A stretch of DNA of 43,381 nt from Candidatus Zhuqueibacterota bacterium (GTDB lineage: Bacteria; Zhuqueibacterota; Zhuqueibacteria; Zhuqueibacterales; Zhuqueibacteraceae), in assembly GCA_022616415.1 (NCBI GenBank), contig JAKEEU010000388.1:1-43381 (forward strand), read 5' to 3'. Positions within the stretch are counted from its first letter, which is position 1. Each line of letters starts with the position of its first letter. A model generated the notes under the pieces. It was not told where the DNA came from and did no database searches. It worked only from the letters and a program-made list of their open reading frames with translations. This document shows, piece by piece, positions 8,713 through 16,705 of the stretch. The translations under genes were made by a program, and so were the position numbers.

Positions 8713-9978
8713 ATGAAACCCGTTCACCGGCTGCGCTCGTTGCTGAAGAGCATGCCGAAAACCTCCTATCCGAAAAACAAAATTCGGGTTTTGCTCCTGG
8801 AAAATATTCACCCGGAAGCCGCGGCGCGTTTTCATGGCGAGTCCTTTCAAGTGGAGACGCTGTCATCGAGCCTGGACGAAGAAGAGCTGTGCAAAAGAAT
8901 CGAGACCGTGCACTTGCTGGGCATCCGCTCGAAAACGCGCGTCACCGAGAGCGTGTTGTTGCACGCGCGGCGACTGTGGGCGATCGGCTGCTACTGCATC
9001 GGCACCGACCAGGTGGATTTGGCCACGGCGCGCCGGCGCGGCGTCGCCGTGTTCAACGCGCCGTACAGCAACACCCGCAGCGTGGCCGAGCTGGTGATCG
9101 GCGAGATCATCACCTTGCTGCGCCGGGTGTTTGAAAAGAGCCAAAAGTTGCATCAGAAAAAATGGGATAAAAACTCGGAAGGCAGTTACGAGGTGCGGGA
9201 CAAAACGTTGGGCATCGTCGGCTACGGCCACATCGGCTCGCAAGTCTCGATTCTCGCCGAAGCCTTGGGGATGGACGTGATCTATTATGACGTTGCCGAC
9301 ATATTGCCGATGGGCACGGCGAGATCGATGCCTTCGCTCGAGGCGTTGTTGGCGCGGGCTGACGTCGTCACGCTGCACGTTCCGGAAGACAAAAACACGA
9401 TTGACATGATTGCCGCGCCGCAGCTCGCTTTGATGAAAAAAGGTGGGTATCTGCTCAACGCCAGCCGCGGCAAGGTGGTCAACCTGGCAGATTTGCGCGA
9501 AGCTTTGGTGACCGGACATCTCGCCGGCGCCGCCATCGACGTTTTTCCCGACGAGCCAACCGGCAACGATCGGCTTTTCGAGTCCGTGCTGCAAGGCCTG
9601 CCGAACGTGATTTTGACGCCGCACATCGGCGGCAGCACGCTGGAGTCGCAAGAGGACATTGCGCGCAAGACTTCGGAAAAGCTCATCACTTATATGAACA
9701 ACGGCGGCACCGTCGGCAGCGTGAATTTTCCGGAAGTGCAGTTGCCCCTGCTCAAAGATCAGCATCGGGTTTTGCACATCCACCAAAACGTTCCGGGCGT
9801 CATCGCCGAGTTCAATAACGTCTTCTCGCAGCACCGTATCAATATCGAGGGGCAATACTTGCGCACACAGGAAGACATCGGCTACGTCGTAACCGACGTT
9901 AATCAAATGCCGCAGCGGGAGATTTTAGATGACCTCAAGAAAATTGCGGCGACGATTCGCGTGCGGGTGCTGTACTAA
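8713..9978 (+). CDS. serA: D-3-phosphoglycerate dehydrogenase
   Basis: A 421-residue enzyme catalysing the first step of serine synthesis, oxidation of 3-phosphoglycerate to 3-phosphohydroxypyruvate with NAD. It has the same layout as E. coli SerA: a substrate domain, a Rossmann domain with GYGHIG (170-175), catalytic Arg252 (NASRG), Glu281 and His304 (TPHIGGS), and a C-terminal ACT domain (about 351-421) ending RVRVLY. The ACT domain is where serine inhibits the E. coli enzyme, so allosteric feedback is likely. Compared with E. coli SerA it has about 15 extra N-terminal residues. The ATG at 8713 has an AAGGAAAA somewhat far upstream; Met14 is an alternative start. It stands alone and is followed by a long palindromic repeat. 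Confidence 0.95.
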   Translation: MKPVHRLRSLLKSMPKTSYPKNKIRVLLLENIHPEAAARFHGESFQVETLSSSLDEEELCKRIETVHLLGIRSKTRVTESVLLHARRLWAIGCYCIGTDQVDLATARRRGVAVFNAPYSNTRSVAELVIGEIITLLRRVFEKSQKLHQKKWDKNSEGSYEVRDKTLGIVGYGHIGSQVSILAEALGMDVIYYDVADILPMGTARSMPSLEALLARADVVTLHVPEDKNTIDMIAAPQLALMKKGGYLLNASRGKVVNLADLREALVTGHLAGAAIDVFPDEPTGNDRLFESVLQGLPNVILTPHIGGSTLESQEDIARKTSEKLITYMNNGGTVGSVNFPEVQLPLLKDQHRVLHIHQNVPGVIAEFNNVFSQHRINIEGQYLRTQEDIGYVVTDVNQMPQREILDDLKKIAATIRVRVLY

Positions 9979-9990
9979 AATCCGGATAGA

Positions 9991-10129
9991 TGGAGTGTTG
10001 AAGTATTGGAGTATTGGAGTGTTGGATCGATGGATTGTTGGATCACTGGATTACTGCATGCACCAATCCAAAAATCCATTAATCCACCAATCCATTGATC
10101 CGAAAATCCAACACTCCATCTATCCAACT
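9991..10129. repeat. Long imperfect palindrome built from TGGAT-type units
   Basis: A 139-bp low-complexity palindrome centred on GCATGC at 10056-10061. The left arm is made of TGGAGTATTGGA/TGGATTGTTGGAT-like units and the right arm of the complementary AATCCA units, so the whole can fold into one long hairpin. It fills almost all of the gap between the convergent genes serA and the envelope protein at 10131 and could act as a two-way transcription terminator. Confidence 0.75.
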
Positions 10130-10130
10130 C

Positions 10131-11546
10131 TTAAGCTTCATTTAAGGCGCTTTTGCTTGCAGAAACCCCGCTATCGAGCAGCCGCGCATGATCAGGGTTC
10201 TCTCCGGCTCCGGTGCCGTTTTCCTCGGTGTTGGCGAACAACAGGCGCAGCTTGGAGGAAGGCTGAAGAGCGACCGACAAGTTATCTCTCCGGCGATCAT
10301 TCGTGAAGAGCTCGAGATTGACGGGAGAAGAGGCGACGAGATTGACCGACACGCCGTCCGAATTGCCGTCGCCGGCAAATTGAATGCGCAATTGCGGCGA
10401 CGGCGCATTGCCGTTTTTCGCGCGGCCGCCGCCACGAGCCGCGGCATCGTCATTCAAAATATCGAACAAGGAAAGCTGCGGCGACGATGGCGGAACGTCG
10501 AGTTTCGCCGCCGAGGTGATTTCGACAAGCTGGCGATTGGCTTCTTTTTGATTCACGATGACTTGCCGTATGCCGGCGTTCAATTCGCGCAGTTGCTCCA
10601 GCAGGCTTGCCAAAGAAAGGTCGCGCCCATTTTCCGGCACGACGGCCGGCAAATCGGAAGGAGACGGGGATAAAACCGGCTCCGAATCTTCCGGCGGCTT
10701 GGCGGTTTTCAAATGGGCGGCGTCTCTGCGGGTTGCAACGGCCCTGTCCATCGCCGTTGGCGCCGAAACTTGCGTATGCTCGGAGCGTGAAAAAGGCATG
10801 GTCGCGCTTTTCGCTTCGACTTTTTGGAAACGGCGTCGCTGCGACCACGTCATCAGCCAGCTCAATACGCCAAAAAACAAAATCAACAAAATTGCGATAA
10901 CAACGTAAACGACGCCGAAAGCTCCGCCACTGGCTGTCGTGCCGGCGGCCATCGAATCAACGCGCACGGCTGAAACTGCCGGCGGTTGAGCTTGCACGGC
11001 TTGCGCGCTATCCCACGACGGCGCCGCGGCCATTGCCGAATCGACCTTAACCGGCGTCGCAGGCAGCGCCGTCTCTGCCGCAACCAAATCGGCGATGGCG
11101 GTTCCTTTTAATTTAGCCGGATGATCCAGATTTTGATAATGAACTCGCAAGCCCAGCCGTGGCGACGGGTTGGCGCTCGCAAAGCTTTGCCGGCTCAAGC
11201 GAATCCGCAGCGGCACGGCAGAGAGTACCGTCAGCGTATCGCCTTGCAGCGCCCATTCGTAACGCGGCTCGGTGAGCAAGCGCACCGGCGCGCCGGCTTC
11301 GAGGCGGCAAAGATAGCGTTGGTTTTTGCATGAATCCGGCACTGCCACGACGAGCTTCGCTTCGACGCTGTCACTTCCAAGCGGCGCGACGGGAAGCTGC
11401 AGACGGGTTTGTGGCGAGAGCACCAGGCGCACGTCTTTGGCTGAAGGCGTTTTGTCTTTTGCTCCGGCCCCGATCGCCAATGGCACGAGCCAAGCCATTG
11501 CAACGGCGATTTTACCAACGATTAAAAATTGTTTCGTCCTGATCAT
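10131..11546 (-). CDS. Exported single-pass envelope protein, unknown
   Basis: A 471-residue protein with a signal peptide (MIRTKQFLIVGKIAVAMAWL...), an N-terminal ~150-residue exported domain, and an Ala/Pro/Val-rich linker. One transmembrane segment follows (FGVVYVVIAILLILFFGVLS, near residues 210-230), and then a cytoplasmic part rich in charged and low-complexity sequence. A short helical stretch (LASLLEQLRELNAGIRQVIV) lies around residue 325. I do not recognise the family. The topology (exported N-terminal domain, linker, one helix, long cytoplasmic tail) would suit an envelope sensor or scaffold, but there is no kinase, HTH or peptidoglycan-binding motif. It is monocistronic, convergent with serA and divergent from the antiporter. 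Confidence 0.65.
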   Translation of the reverse strand: MIRTKQFLIVGKIAVAMAWLVPLAIGAGAKDKTPSAKDVRLVLSPQTRLQLPVAPLGSDSVEAKLVVAVPDSCKNQRYLCRLEAGAPVRLLTEPRYEWALQGDTLTVLSAVPLRIRLSRQSFASANPSPRLGLRVHYQNLDHPAKLKGTAIADLVAAETALPATPVKVDSAMAAAPSWDSAQAVQAQPPAVSAVRVDSMAAGTTASGGAFGVVYVVIAILLILFFGVLSWLMTWSQRRRFQKVEAKSATMPFSRSEHTQVSAPTAMDRAVATRRDAAHLKTAKPPEDSEPVLSPSPSDLPAVVPENGRDLSLASLLEQLRELNAGIRQVIVNQKEANRQLVEITSAAKLDVPPSSPQLSLFDILNDDAAARGGGRAKNGNAPSPQLRIQFAGDGNSDGVSVNLVASSPVNLELFTNDRRRDNLSVALQPSSKLRLLFANTEENGTGAGENPDHARLLDSGVSASKSALNEA

Positions 11547-11827
11547 GATTTTATCCTCGCTTTAACAAAATCTGTTTCGGCGCTGCAACAAATTGCTCAT
11601 TTCAGCTCATTGCCGCACCGCCCACCCCTAATTGATAAACATACACGCCATTGGGTACATCTTGCGGAAGCCACGGCGCTTCGAAGTTGACGAATTCGAA
11701 TTTTCTATTTATAATAATGAACCGGATGCCTGCGGCAGGCGGGCAGCAGCGCAAATAAAATTTTCAACAACTCCGGATCGTGCTGCGAGGAATGAAATTC
11801 AACGAAACTTAAAATTGAGGAACGTTT
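11547..11827. other. Divergent intergenic region with a small palindrome
   Basis: This is the 281-bp region between the envelope protein gene and the antiporter gene. It contains the perfect-armed palindrome GCCTGCGGCAGGC at 11728-11740, a common dispersed-repeat core. On the minus strand, about 11600-11690 can be read as a short open stretch containing VPNGVYVYQL, which loosely resembles the end of a Por sorting domain. I consider that reading weak. Confidence 0.35.
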
Positions 11828-12934
11828 GTGGATCTTCTGACAGGAGTTTTGTTTTTAGCCGGATTGGTGGCGCTCATTCTTGGAGCGGAAGCTTTGGTGC
11901 GCGGCGCGTCAAGGTTGGCTGCGGCTATCGGCATCTCGCCGCTGGTGATCGGCCTGACCGTCGTCGCCTATGGCACGAGCGCGCCAGAATTGGCGGTGTG
12001 CGTGCAAGCGGCATTTTCGGGCCAGCCGGATATTGTGCTCGGCAACGTTGTCGGCAGCAACATTCTGAACGTTCTGTTCGTTCTCGGCATCGCGGCGTTA
12101 ATCACGCCGCTCGCCGTATCGCCGCAGTTGATCAGGCTCGACGTGCCGCTGATGATCGGAGCTTCTATCCTGATGCTTATCCTGGTTATGGACGGCACGG
12201 TGAGCCGTTTGGACGGCGTTTTGCTTCTCTTGATTAATATCGTTTACGTGGTTTGGACGATTTATCAAAGCCGCAAAGACATCCCACAAGTTCAAGATCA
12301 ATACACGGAGAAATATGGAACGGCACAAAGTCGATCGGCAAGCGGTTCGGTGATCAATATTTTTCTCATCGTCATCGGCCTTGCCATGCTCTTGGCCGGC
12401 TCGCGGTGGCTGGTGAACGGTGCGGTTGCGGCCGCGAAGGCTCTGGGCGTCAGCGAGCTGCTGATCGGCTTGACGATCATCGCCACCGGCACTTCATTGC
12501 CGGAAGTCGCAACTTCGATTGTTGCCAGCGTTCGCGGCCAGCGCGACATCGCGGTCGGCAATGTGATTGGCAGCAATGTTTTCAATATTACCTCCGTGCT
12601 CGGCCTCACCTCGATTTTCGCGCCACATGGAATTGCCGTTTCCCCGGCGGCGCGGCATTTCGATATTCCCGTCATGATCGCCGTGGCCGTGGCCTGTTTG
12701 CCGATTTTCTTCACCGGCCATCGCATCGCGCGCTGGGAAGGGGTCTTATTCTTTGGCTATTACGTCGCCTATATGCTGTATTTGATTCTCAATGCCACCG
12801 GACACGACGAGCTGGAAAAATTCAGCGCGGTCATGATGGAATTCGTGATACCGCTGACCTCCGTGACGATTCTGCTTTTGGTTATACGCACCGTGCGCGC
12901 GAAACATCGCGGCGGCGAAGTCGAAAAAATGTAA
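11828..12934 (+). CDS. K+-dependent-type Na+/Ca2+ antiporter (YrbG family)
   Basis: A 368-residue inner-membrane cation/Ca2+ exchanger. It has the two inverted alpha repeats of the CaCA superfamily: GTSAPE (49-54) with GNVVGSN in the first half, and GTSLPE (221-226) with GNVIGSN in the second, where the Glu residues bind the cations. About ten hydrophobic segments split into two halves by a hydrophilic loop around residues 148-172. The GTG start at 11828 is preceded by GAGG with 7 bases spacing. The gene is a single unit and converges on the ATP-grasp gene with only 22 bases between. Likely role is calcium export using the sodium gradient. Confidence 0.92.
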   Translation: MDLLTGVLFLAGLVALILGAEALVRGASRLAAAIGISPLVIGLTVVAYGTSAPELAVCVQAAFSGQPDIVLGNVVGSNILNVLFVLGIAALITPLAVSPQLIRLDVPLMIGASILMLILVMDGTVSRLDGVLLLLINIVYVVWTIYQSRKDIPQVQDQYTEKYGTAQSRSASGSVINIFLIVIGLAMLLAGSRWLVNGAVAAAKALGVSELLIGLTIIATGTSLPEVATSIVASVRGQRDIAVGNVIGSNVFNITSVLGLTSIFAPHGIAVSPAARHFDIPVMIAVAVACLPIFFTGHRIARWEGVLFFGYYVAYMLYLILNATGHDELEKFSAVMMEFVIPLTSVTILLLVIRTVRAKHRGGEVEKM

Positions 12935-12956
12935 TGCGTCGAGCCGTTGCAGCTCA

Positions 12957-13817
12957 TCACACCAGTGCCGCCAGCGCTGCGGCGAACCGTTGCGGCGCCG
13001 GCTCGTCCATCTCCAAGAAAAGCGCCGGCTCCAACAACTCCAACTCCAGCAAAACAAATTTGCCGTCCAGGTCGAACCCATCGACTCTCGCGTACAGCAA
13101 TGGCTGGTCGATCAAGCTCAAAATCGCTTCGGCCTGTTTGATCAGTTCCGGCGAAGGCTCGAGGCGATGGCTTGTCCCGCCAAAATCGGCCTGCACGCGA
13201 AAGTCGCCATCGCGCGGGCGTTTCAAAACTGCGTGGCTGCATTTCCCCCCGAAAAATAAAATCGACCACTCCCCGTTGCTCGTCACTGCATCAACGAATT
13301 GCTGCACCATCGCGCCGGAAGCGCGCAAGATCAAGTCAAGATGTGATTGATCGCGGTGGGCTGTTGAGAATGAGGTGCGAAAAGTTTGGTAGGCCGTGGC
13401 AGAAATGGTGGGCTTGATCACCGCTTGCTCGAATCCGTTTGCCGATAACAATGCGCGCAAATCTATAGATGATCCTGCCTCGATCCAAACCGTCGGAGGA
13501 ATGGCGGCGCCCTTCGCGGCCAACTCGCGCAAATACGCCTTGTCCATATTCCAGCGCAGAATCTCGACCGGATTCCAGACGGTGATTTTCAATTGTTCCA
13601 AATGGCCGATCCAACCGCGGAAGTCGCGCGGCTTGTAATGGTAATCCCAGCAGGAACGCATGACGACGGCGTCAAACGCTTTCCAATCCACCTGCATATC
13701 GTCCCAAATGGCTGGAATTGCCGCGACGTCGAATTGCTTTAAAGGCGCGAGCGCCAGCGCATCGTCTGCGGTGAGATTGGGCGCTTTGTGATAGGTGACG
13801 AAAGCGATTTTTTTCAT
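12957..13817 (-). CDS. ATP-grasp ligase, RimK/DcsG-like
   Basis: A 286-residue protein of the ATP-grasp superfamily. The N-terminal domain begins KKIAFVTYHKAPNLTADD and contains FDAVVMRSCWDYHYKP, the pattern of the DcsG/RimK-like group. The ATP-grasp core includes AVIKPTISATAYQT (nucleotide-binding lysine), a stretch around GAMVQQFV, and the acidic metal-binding end YARVDGFDLDGKFVLLELEL with E-L-E. Such enzymes activate a carboxylate as acyl phosphate and join it to an amine; DcsG closes the ring of cycloserine. Its start overlaps the stop of the upstream aminotransferase gene by 4 bases, so both are translated together. That suggests an amino acid or keto-acid-derived substrate, but the product is unknown. 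Confidence 0.78.
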   Translation of the reverse strand: MKKIAFVTYHKAPNLTADDALALAPLKQFDVAAIPAIWDDMQVDWKAFDAVVMRSCWDYHYKPRDFRGWIGHLEQLKITVWNPVEILRWNMDKAYLRELAAKGAAIPPTVWIEAGSSIDLRALLSANGFEQAVIKPTISATAYQTFRTSFSTAHRDQSHLDLILRASGAMVQQFVDAVTSNGEWSILFFGGKCSHAVLKRPRDGDFRVQADFGGTSHRLEPSPELIKQAEAILSLIDQPLLYARVDGFDLDGKFVLLELELLEPALFLEMDEPAPQRFAAALAALV

Positions 13818-14752
13818 CGCGCGCGTTTCGTCTCATAAACCGGCGTACACCATTCATGATATTTCTTCACCCGTCCACGCACGACATTGAAAAAAAGCTC
13901 GCGCAGCTTTGTGGTGATTTCTCCCATTTTGCCGGTTCCGATTGAGCGATAATCCACACGAGTAATGGCGGTGATTTGCACGCCGGTGCCGGTAAAGAAA
14001 GCTTCGTTCGCCAGGTAAATTTCGCTGCGGTCGATGGAGCGCTCGACGACGTTGACCCCCAGCTCGTCGTGCAGTAGTGTAATCACGGTTTGGCGCGTGA
14101 TACCTTCAAGAATGTTGTCTGTGATCGGCGGAGTAATCGCCACGCCGTTGCGAATGAGAAAAACGTTCTCGGCAGAGCCTTCGCAAATGTGTCCGTCGTG
14201 CGTGAGAATGATGGCCTCGTCAAATCCGGCGCGCTGCGCATCGGTTTTGGCAAACGCCGAGTTGATGTAGGAACCGGTGATCTTGCCGCGCGCGGGGATT
14301 ACGTTGTCGTCAACCCGCCGCCACGACGAGACGGTCACGTGCGAGCCTTCGTCCTTTTCTACATATTTGCCAAAAGGGATGGCCACCATTGCCAACGCCG
14401 GCGTCAGATCGTGCAGGCGCACGCCAATAATTTCATCACTATAAAAAGCCACCGGCCGGATGTAGCAGTCGGTTTTGTGATTTTCCGTGCCGAGCAGAGC
14501 GAGCAAAGCTTTAGTGAGATCATCTTCAGAATATGAAAACTCCATACGCAAAAGCTTGGTCGATTCGAGAAAGCGGCGGAAATGATCGCGCGGACGAAAG
14601 ATGAAAAGCTGCTGCGCCTCGTCATTCCAGTAGGCGCGAATGCCGCCGAAAACGCCGGTGCCGTAATTCAGGCCGTGGGTCAGCACGCCGACTTTGGCCT
14701 CGCCGTAGCGAACGATACGGCCGTTGAAGAATGCGTAGTTGGGTAGTGCCAT
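13814..14752 (-). CDS. ilvE: Branched-chain amino acid aminotransferase
   Basis: A 312-residue fold-type IV PLP enzyme that exchanges amino groups between branched-chain amino acids and 2-oxoglutarate. The PLP lysine is Lys157 in ARGKITGSYIN. Other family marks are HGLNYGTGVFGGIRAYW near the start, ICEGSAENVF and the late FFTGTGVQITAI. A clear AGGAG precedes the ATG at 14752. It is the first gene of a two-gene unit with the ATP-grasp ligase. It could be the housekeeping IlvE or a dedicated supplier of a side-chain for the coupled ligase. Confidence 0.92.
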   Translation of the reverse strand: MALPNYAFFNGRIVRYGEAKVGVLTHGLNYGTGVFGGIRAYWNDEAQQLFIFRPRDHFRRFLESTKLLRMEFSYSEDDLTKALLALLGTENHKTDCYIRPVAFYSDEIIGVRLHDLTPALAMVAIPFGKYVEKDEGSHVTVSSWRRVDDNVIPARGKITGSYINSAFAKTDAQRAGFDEAIILTHDGHICEGSAENVFLIRNGVAITPPITDNILEGITRQTVITLLHDELGVNVVERSIDRSEIYLANEAFFTGTGVQITAITRVDYRSIGTGKMGEITTKLRELFFNVVRGRVKKYHEWCTPVYETKRAR

Positions 14753-14836
14753 GCCGTGCTCCTTCTCTTAAAAGATTCCCGACTGATTTGATTGGGGAGA
14801 ATATACATCCGGAAAATTCTCAAGTCAAGTCCACAA

Positions 14837-15274
14837 TCATCTTCCTTGGGCCATTTCGCCCCGCAGCGTCATGCAGGTGCTGCTGGCGCGTGCGACCAAA
14901 TTGTTTTGCTCGTCGATCACGTCACACTCGATGAGGCCGATGGTTTTGCCTCGTTTGACAACTTTGCCAATTGCCTTGAGCCTAGCTTGCCAAATCGGTT
15001 TGAGGTAATTTATTTTAAGCTCCAGCGTCGTAAAACTCTCGCCTACGTCGAGAGTCGAAGCGTAGGCCAGGCCCATCGCGGCGTCGGCGATGTCGCAGAG
15101 AATGCCGCCGTGCAGCGTGCCCATGGGATTGGCGTAACGCTCGTCAGCGTCCAATTCCACGATAACCTGACCGGACTCAAGCGAAATGATCTTGAAGCCA
15201 ATCAGCCTGGCGATAGGCGGCGCCGGCTCTTCACCGCGCAATATCGCCTGAATGCGGTCGAACATTTTTGCCAT
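14837..15274 (-). CDS. Hotdog-fold thioesterase, PaaI family
   Basis: A 145-residue single hotdog domain. The motif GTLHGGILCDIADAAMG (residues 52-68) is that of the 4HBT/PaaI group, with His55-Gly-Gly and Asp61 in the usual catalytic places. The second half carries the LELKINYLKPI strand typical of the family. These enzymes cleave acyl-CoA thioesters, often aromatic or medium-chain. It lies 18 bases after the stop of the DinB gene on the same strand and is probably co-transcribed. Substrate unknown. Confidence 0.88.
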   Translation of the reverse strand: MAKMFDRIQAILRGEEPAPPIARLIGFKIISLESGQVIVELDADERYANPMGTLHGGILCDIADAAMGLAYASTLDVGESFTTLELKINYLKPIWQARLKAIGKVVKRGKTIGLIECDVIDEQNNLVARASSTCMTLRGEMAQGR

Positions 15275-15292
15275 TAGACTTTTTCCATGAAA

Positions 15293-15817
15293 CTATTTTT
15301 CTCTGAATTGCCGTATCAACGCCGAGATGTGCGCCAAATGATGATCGTCGTGCTCTGCGATAAAAAAGGCCAAATCCAAAACACGAATCGGTTTCTGCAA
15401 GCGCGGATGTATGGAAGTGCGCTGAATAAAGGCATCGTCAAAACTCTCCAACCGTTGCACAAACTCCGAACGCGCCGAACGCAAAGCAGTAAGAATTTCT
15501 GCAATGGCTCGCGCGTTGTGATTGGCCTCCCACGTTTTGCGATTTTCCAAGTCAGCGGACGAGAGGCTTTCGCGCCCAGCGGAAAATTCGTCGAGACGAC
15601 GCATTCCCAAAGTCTCCAAATCCAGCAAATGCCCGACGTGCTCCTGAATCGACCACTTGTCGCCATCACGACGGGTCAAAATTTCTCGCGGCAAAGCGCG
15701 GACTAAGTCTTCGGCGCGCGCCGGCGTGCCTCTAACCCGCGCTACGATGTTTGGGTACATCCATACGGGAAGATCGAAGGAGAATTGACGATCAAACCAT
15801 TTAATGCCGTCGATCAT
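15293..15817 (-). CDS. DinB-fold protein
   Basis: A 174-residue four-helix DinB/YfiT-type protein. The metal-binding histidines expected for the family lie in WSIQEHVGHLLDLE and near the C-terminus in EHDDHHLAHISALI. Many members are thiol-dependent transferases (mycothiol or bacillithiol S-transferases) or of unknown function. A strong AAAGGAGG precedes the ATG. It is one of three DinB-fold genes in this window (others at 19537 and 28526). Confidence 0.85.
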   Translation of the reverse strand: MIDGIKWFDRQFSFDLPVWMYPNIVARVRGTPARAEDLVRALPREILTRRDGDKWSIQEHVGHLLDLETLGMRRLDEFSAGRESLSSADLENRKTWEANHNARAIAEILTALRSARSEFVQRLESFDDAFIQRTSIHPRLQKPIRVLDLAFFIAEHDDHHLAHISALIRQFREK

Positions 15818-15939
15818 TGCACACCTCCTTTAGCAATCGTGCTGATTGAATTTCCTCGTTGGTTTCGGCTTGAACAATCTTCAGCATAGCGCATTCCTGC
15901 TCTCTGTAGCTCGCGGGCGTCAAAATCTGTTCCTAACAA

Positions 15940-16629
15940 CTAAGTGGCCGCTTGCCACTGATCGGCTTTCGGATCCCAAAACGGGCCGTCTAATTCGATC
16001 CGCGCAAAAATCGCCACCATCTCGTCCGGAGCGGGCCGCCGGGATTCAGCAGTCAGGCGATTCTCATACCACGTCTTGGCAAGATACCATAATTGTTCCA
16101 AATTGAGGATCGGCCGTTTTGGAGCGCCATGAGCTTCACACCACCGAGTCACTGTCACTTCCGACCGGAAGAGCAGCATCGTCGCTCAAGTATAAATGAT
16201 GTCTTCCCACCATCGCGCCGCCGGCACCGCGAAGTGAATGGCGCACTCCTGCATTACAGGCTTTCCATTTTTTACTTCTAGATTGATAGGCTCGCCGCTG
16301 TATCCATCTGACGCTTCTACGACGGCATCATCGTGGAGAGCTGCGGGAATTCCGAGCGCATCCCATACACAGTTGGCGTAATAGGGTTTATTCCGCACCT
16401 TCACCAGAAAGGGCGTAGCAATTCCAGAGAATGGTGGAGCCATCCGAATCTGTGATGGGTTGTCAGGCTCAGGGACGAGGAGCCGTTTCTTGTGGAGCCG
16501 CGCAAAAGCGGCTTCGACTTCCTCGACGGAAGCGCCCAACACCTTCGCCACTTCCGCCGAGGTCGGAGCCTTCGTGGTTTTGGCGATGGCCTCATAGATG
16601 TTTAACTTTACGACGGTGTCGAAATCCAT
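15940..16629 (-). CDS. merB: MerB-like organomercurial lyase, probable selenoprotein (in-frame TGA at 16186-16188)
   Basis: Read through one TGA, this is a 229-residue protein of the alkylmercury lyase family (E. coli MerB is 212). Residues 1-55 form a helix-turn-helix-like N-terminal domain (TSAEVAKVLGASVEEVEAAF). Cys87 and Asp90 in ANCVWDALGIPAAL match MerB Cys96 and Asp99. The TGA is codon 148, between WWEDIIYT and ATMLLFRS. Aligned on the common F-x-S ending, it falls on MerB Cys159, the other catalytic cysteine. Coding similarity continues in the same frame after it (LEQLWYLAKTWYENRL to the stop at 15940). A hairpin with a GGUC loop follows at SECIS distance. MerB cleaves carbon-mercury bonds; here selenocysteine would replace a catalytic thiol. 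Alternatives are a nonsense mutation or sequencing error, in which case it is a pseudogene. An AAAGGA precedes ATG 16629. Confidence 0.8.
16150..16178 (-). promoter_or_regulatory. Bacterial SECIS-like hairpin after the in-frame TGA
   Basis: On the transcribed strand the RNA after the TGA can fold into CUUCC-GGUC-GGAAG (16158-16171), a perfect 5-bp stem with a GGUC tetraloop. The loop begins 19 nt after the TGA. Below a U-U mismatch the stem continues with C-G, a bulged A, G-C, U-A, C-G and two wobble pairs. Bacterial SECIS elements need an apical loop with G in the first two positions, usually about 16-37 nt after the UGA. As I recall it, the E. coli fdhF element also has a GGUC loop and a bulged U below it. 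Confidence 0.75.
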
Positions 16630-16705
16630 TAATCAAATCCTTTCGAGTTTCTCGACGGTTCTTTCGTTGAGATTGACTTTTTGCATGGGAAAATATTCTT
16701 TCAAG

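Noticed and set aside
8863..9906. A 347-residue open frame opposite serA
   Set aside because: Antisense shadow of a highly conserved gene; composition rich in His/Arg/Val typical of shadow frames.
11600..11690. Possible Por sorting-domain remnant (VPNGVYVYQL) on the minus strand
   Set aside because: Only about ten residues look similar and the usual ending motif is missing; too weak to call.
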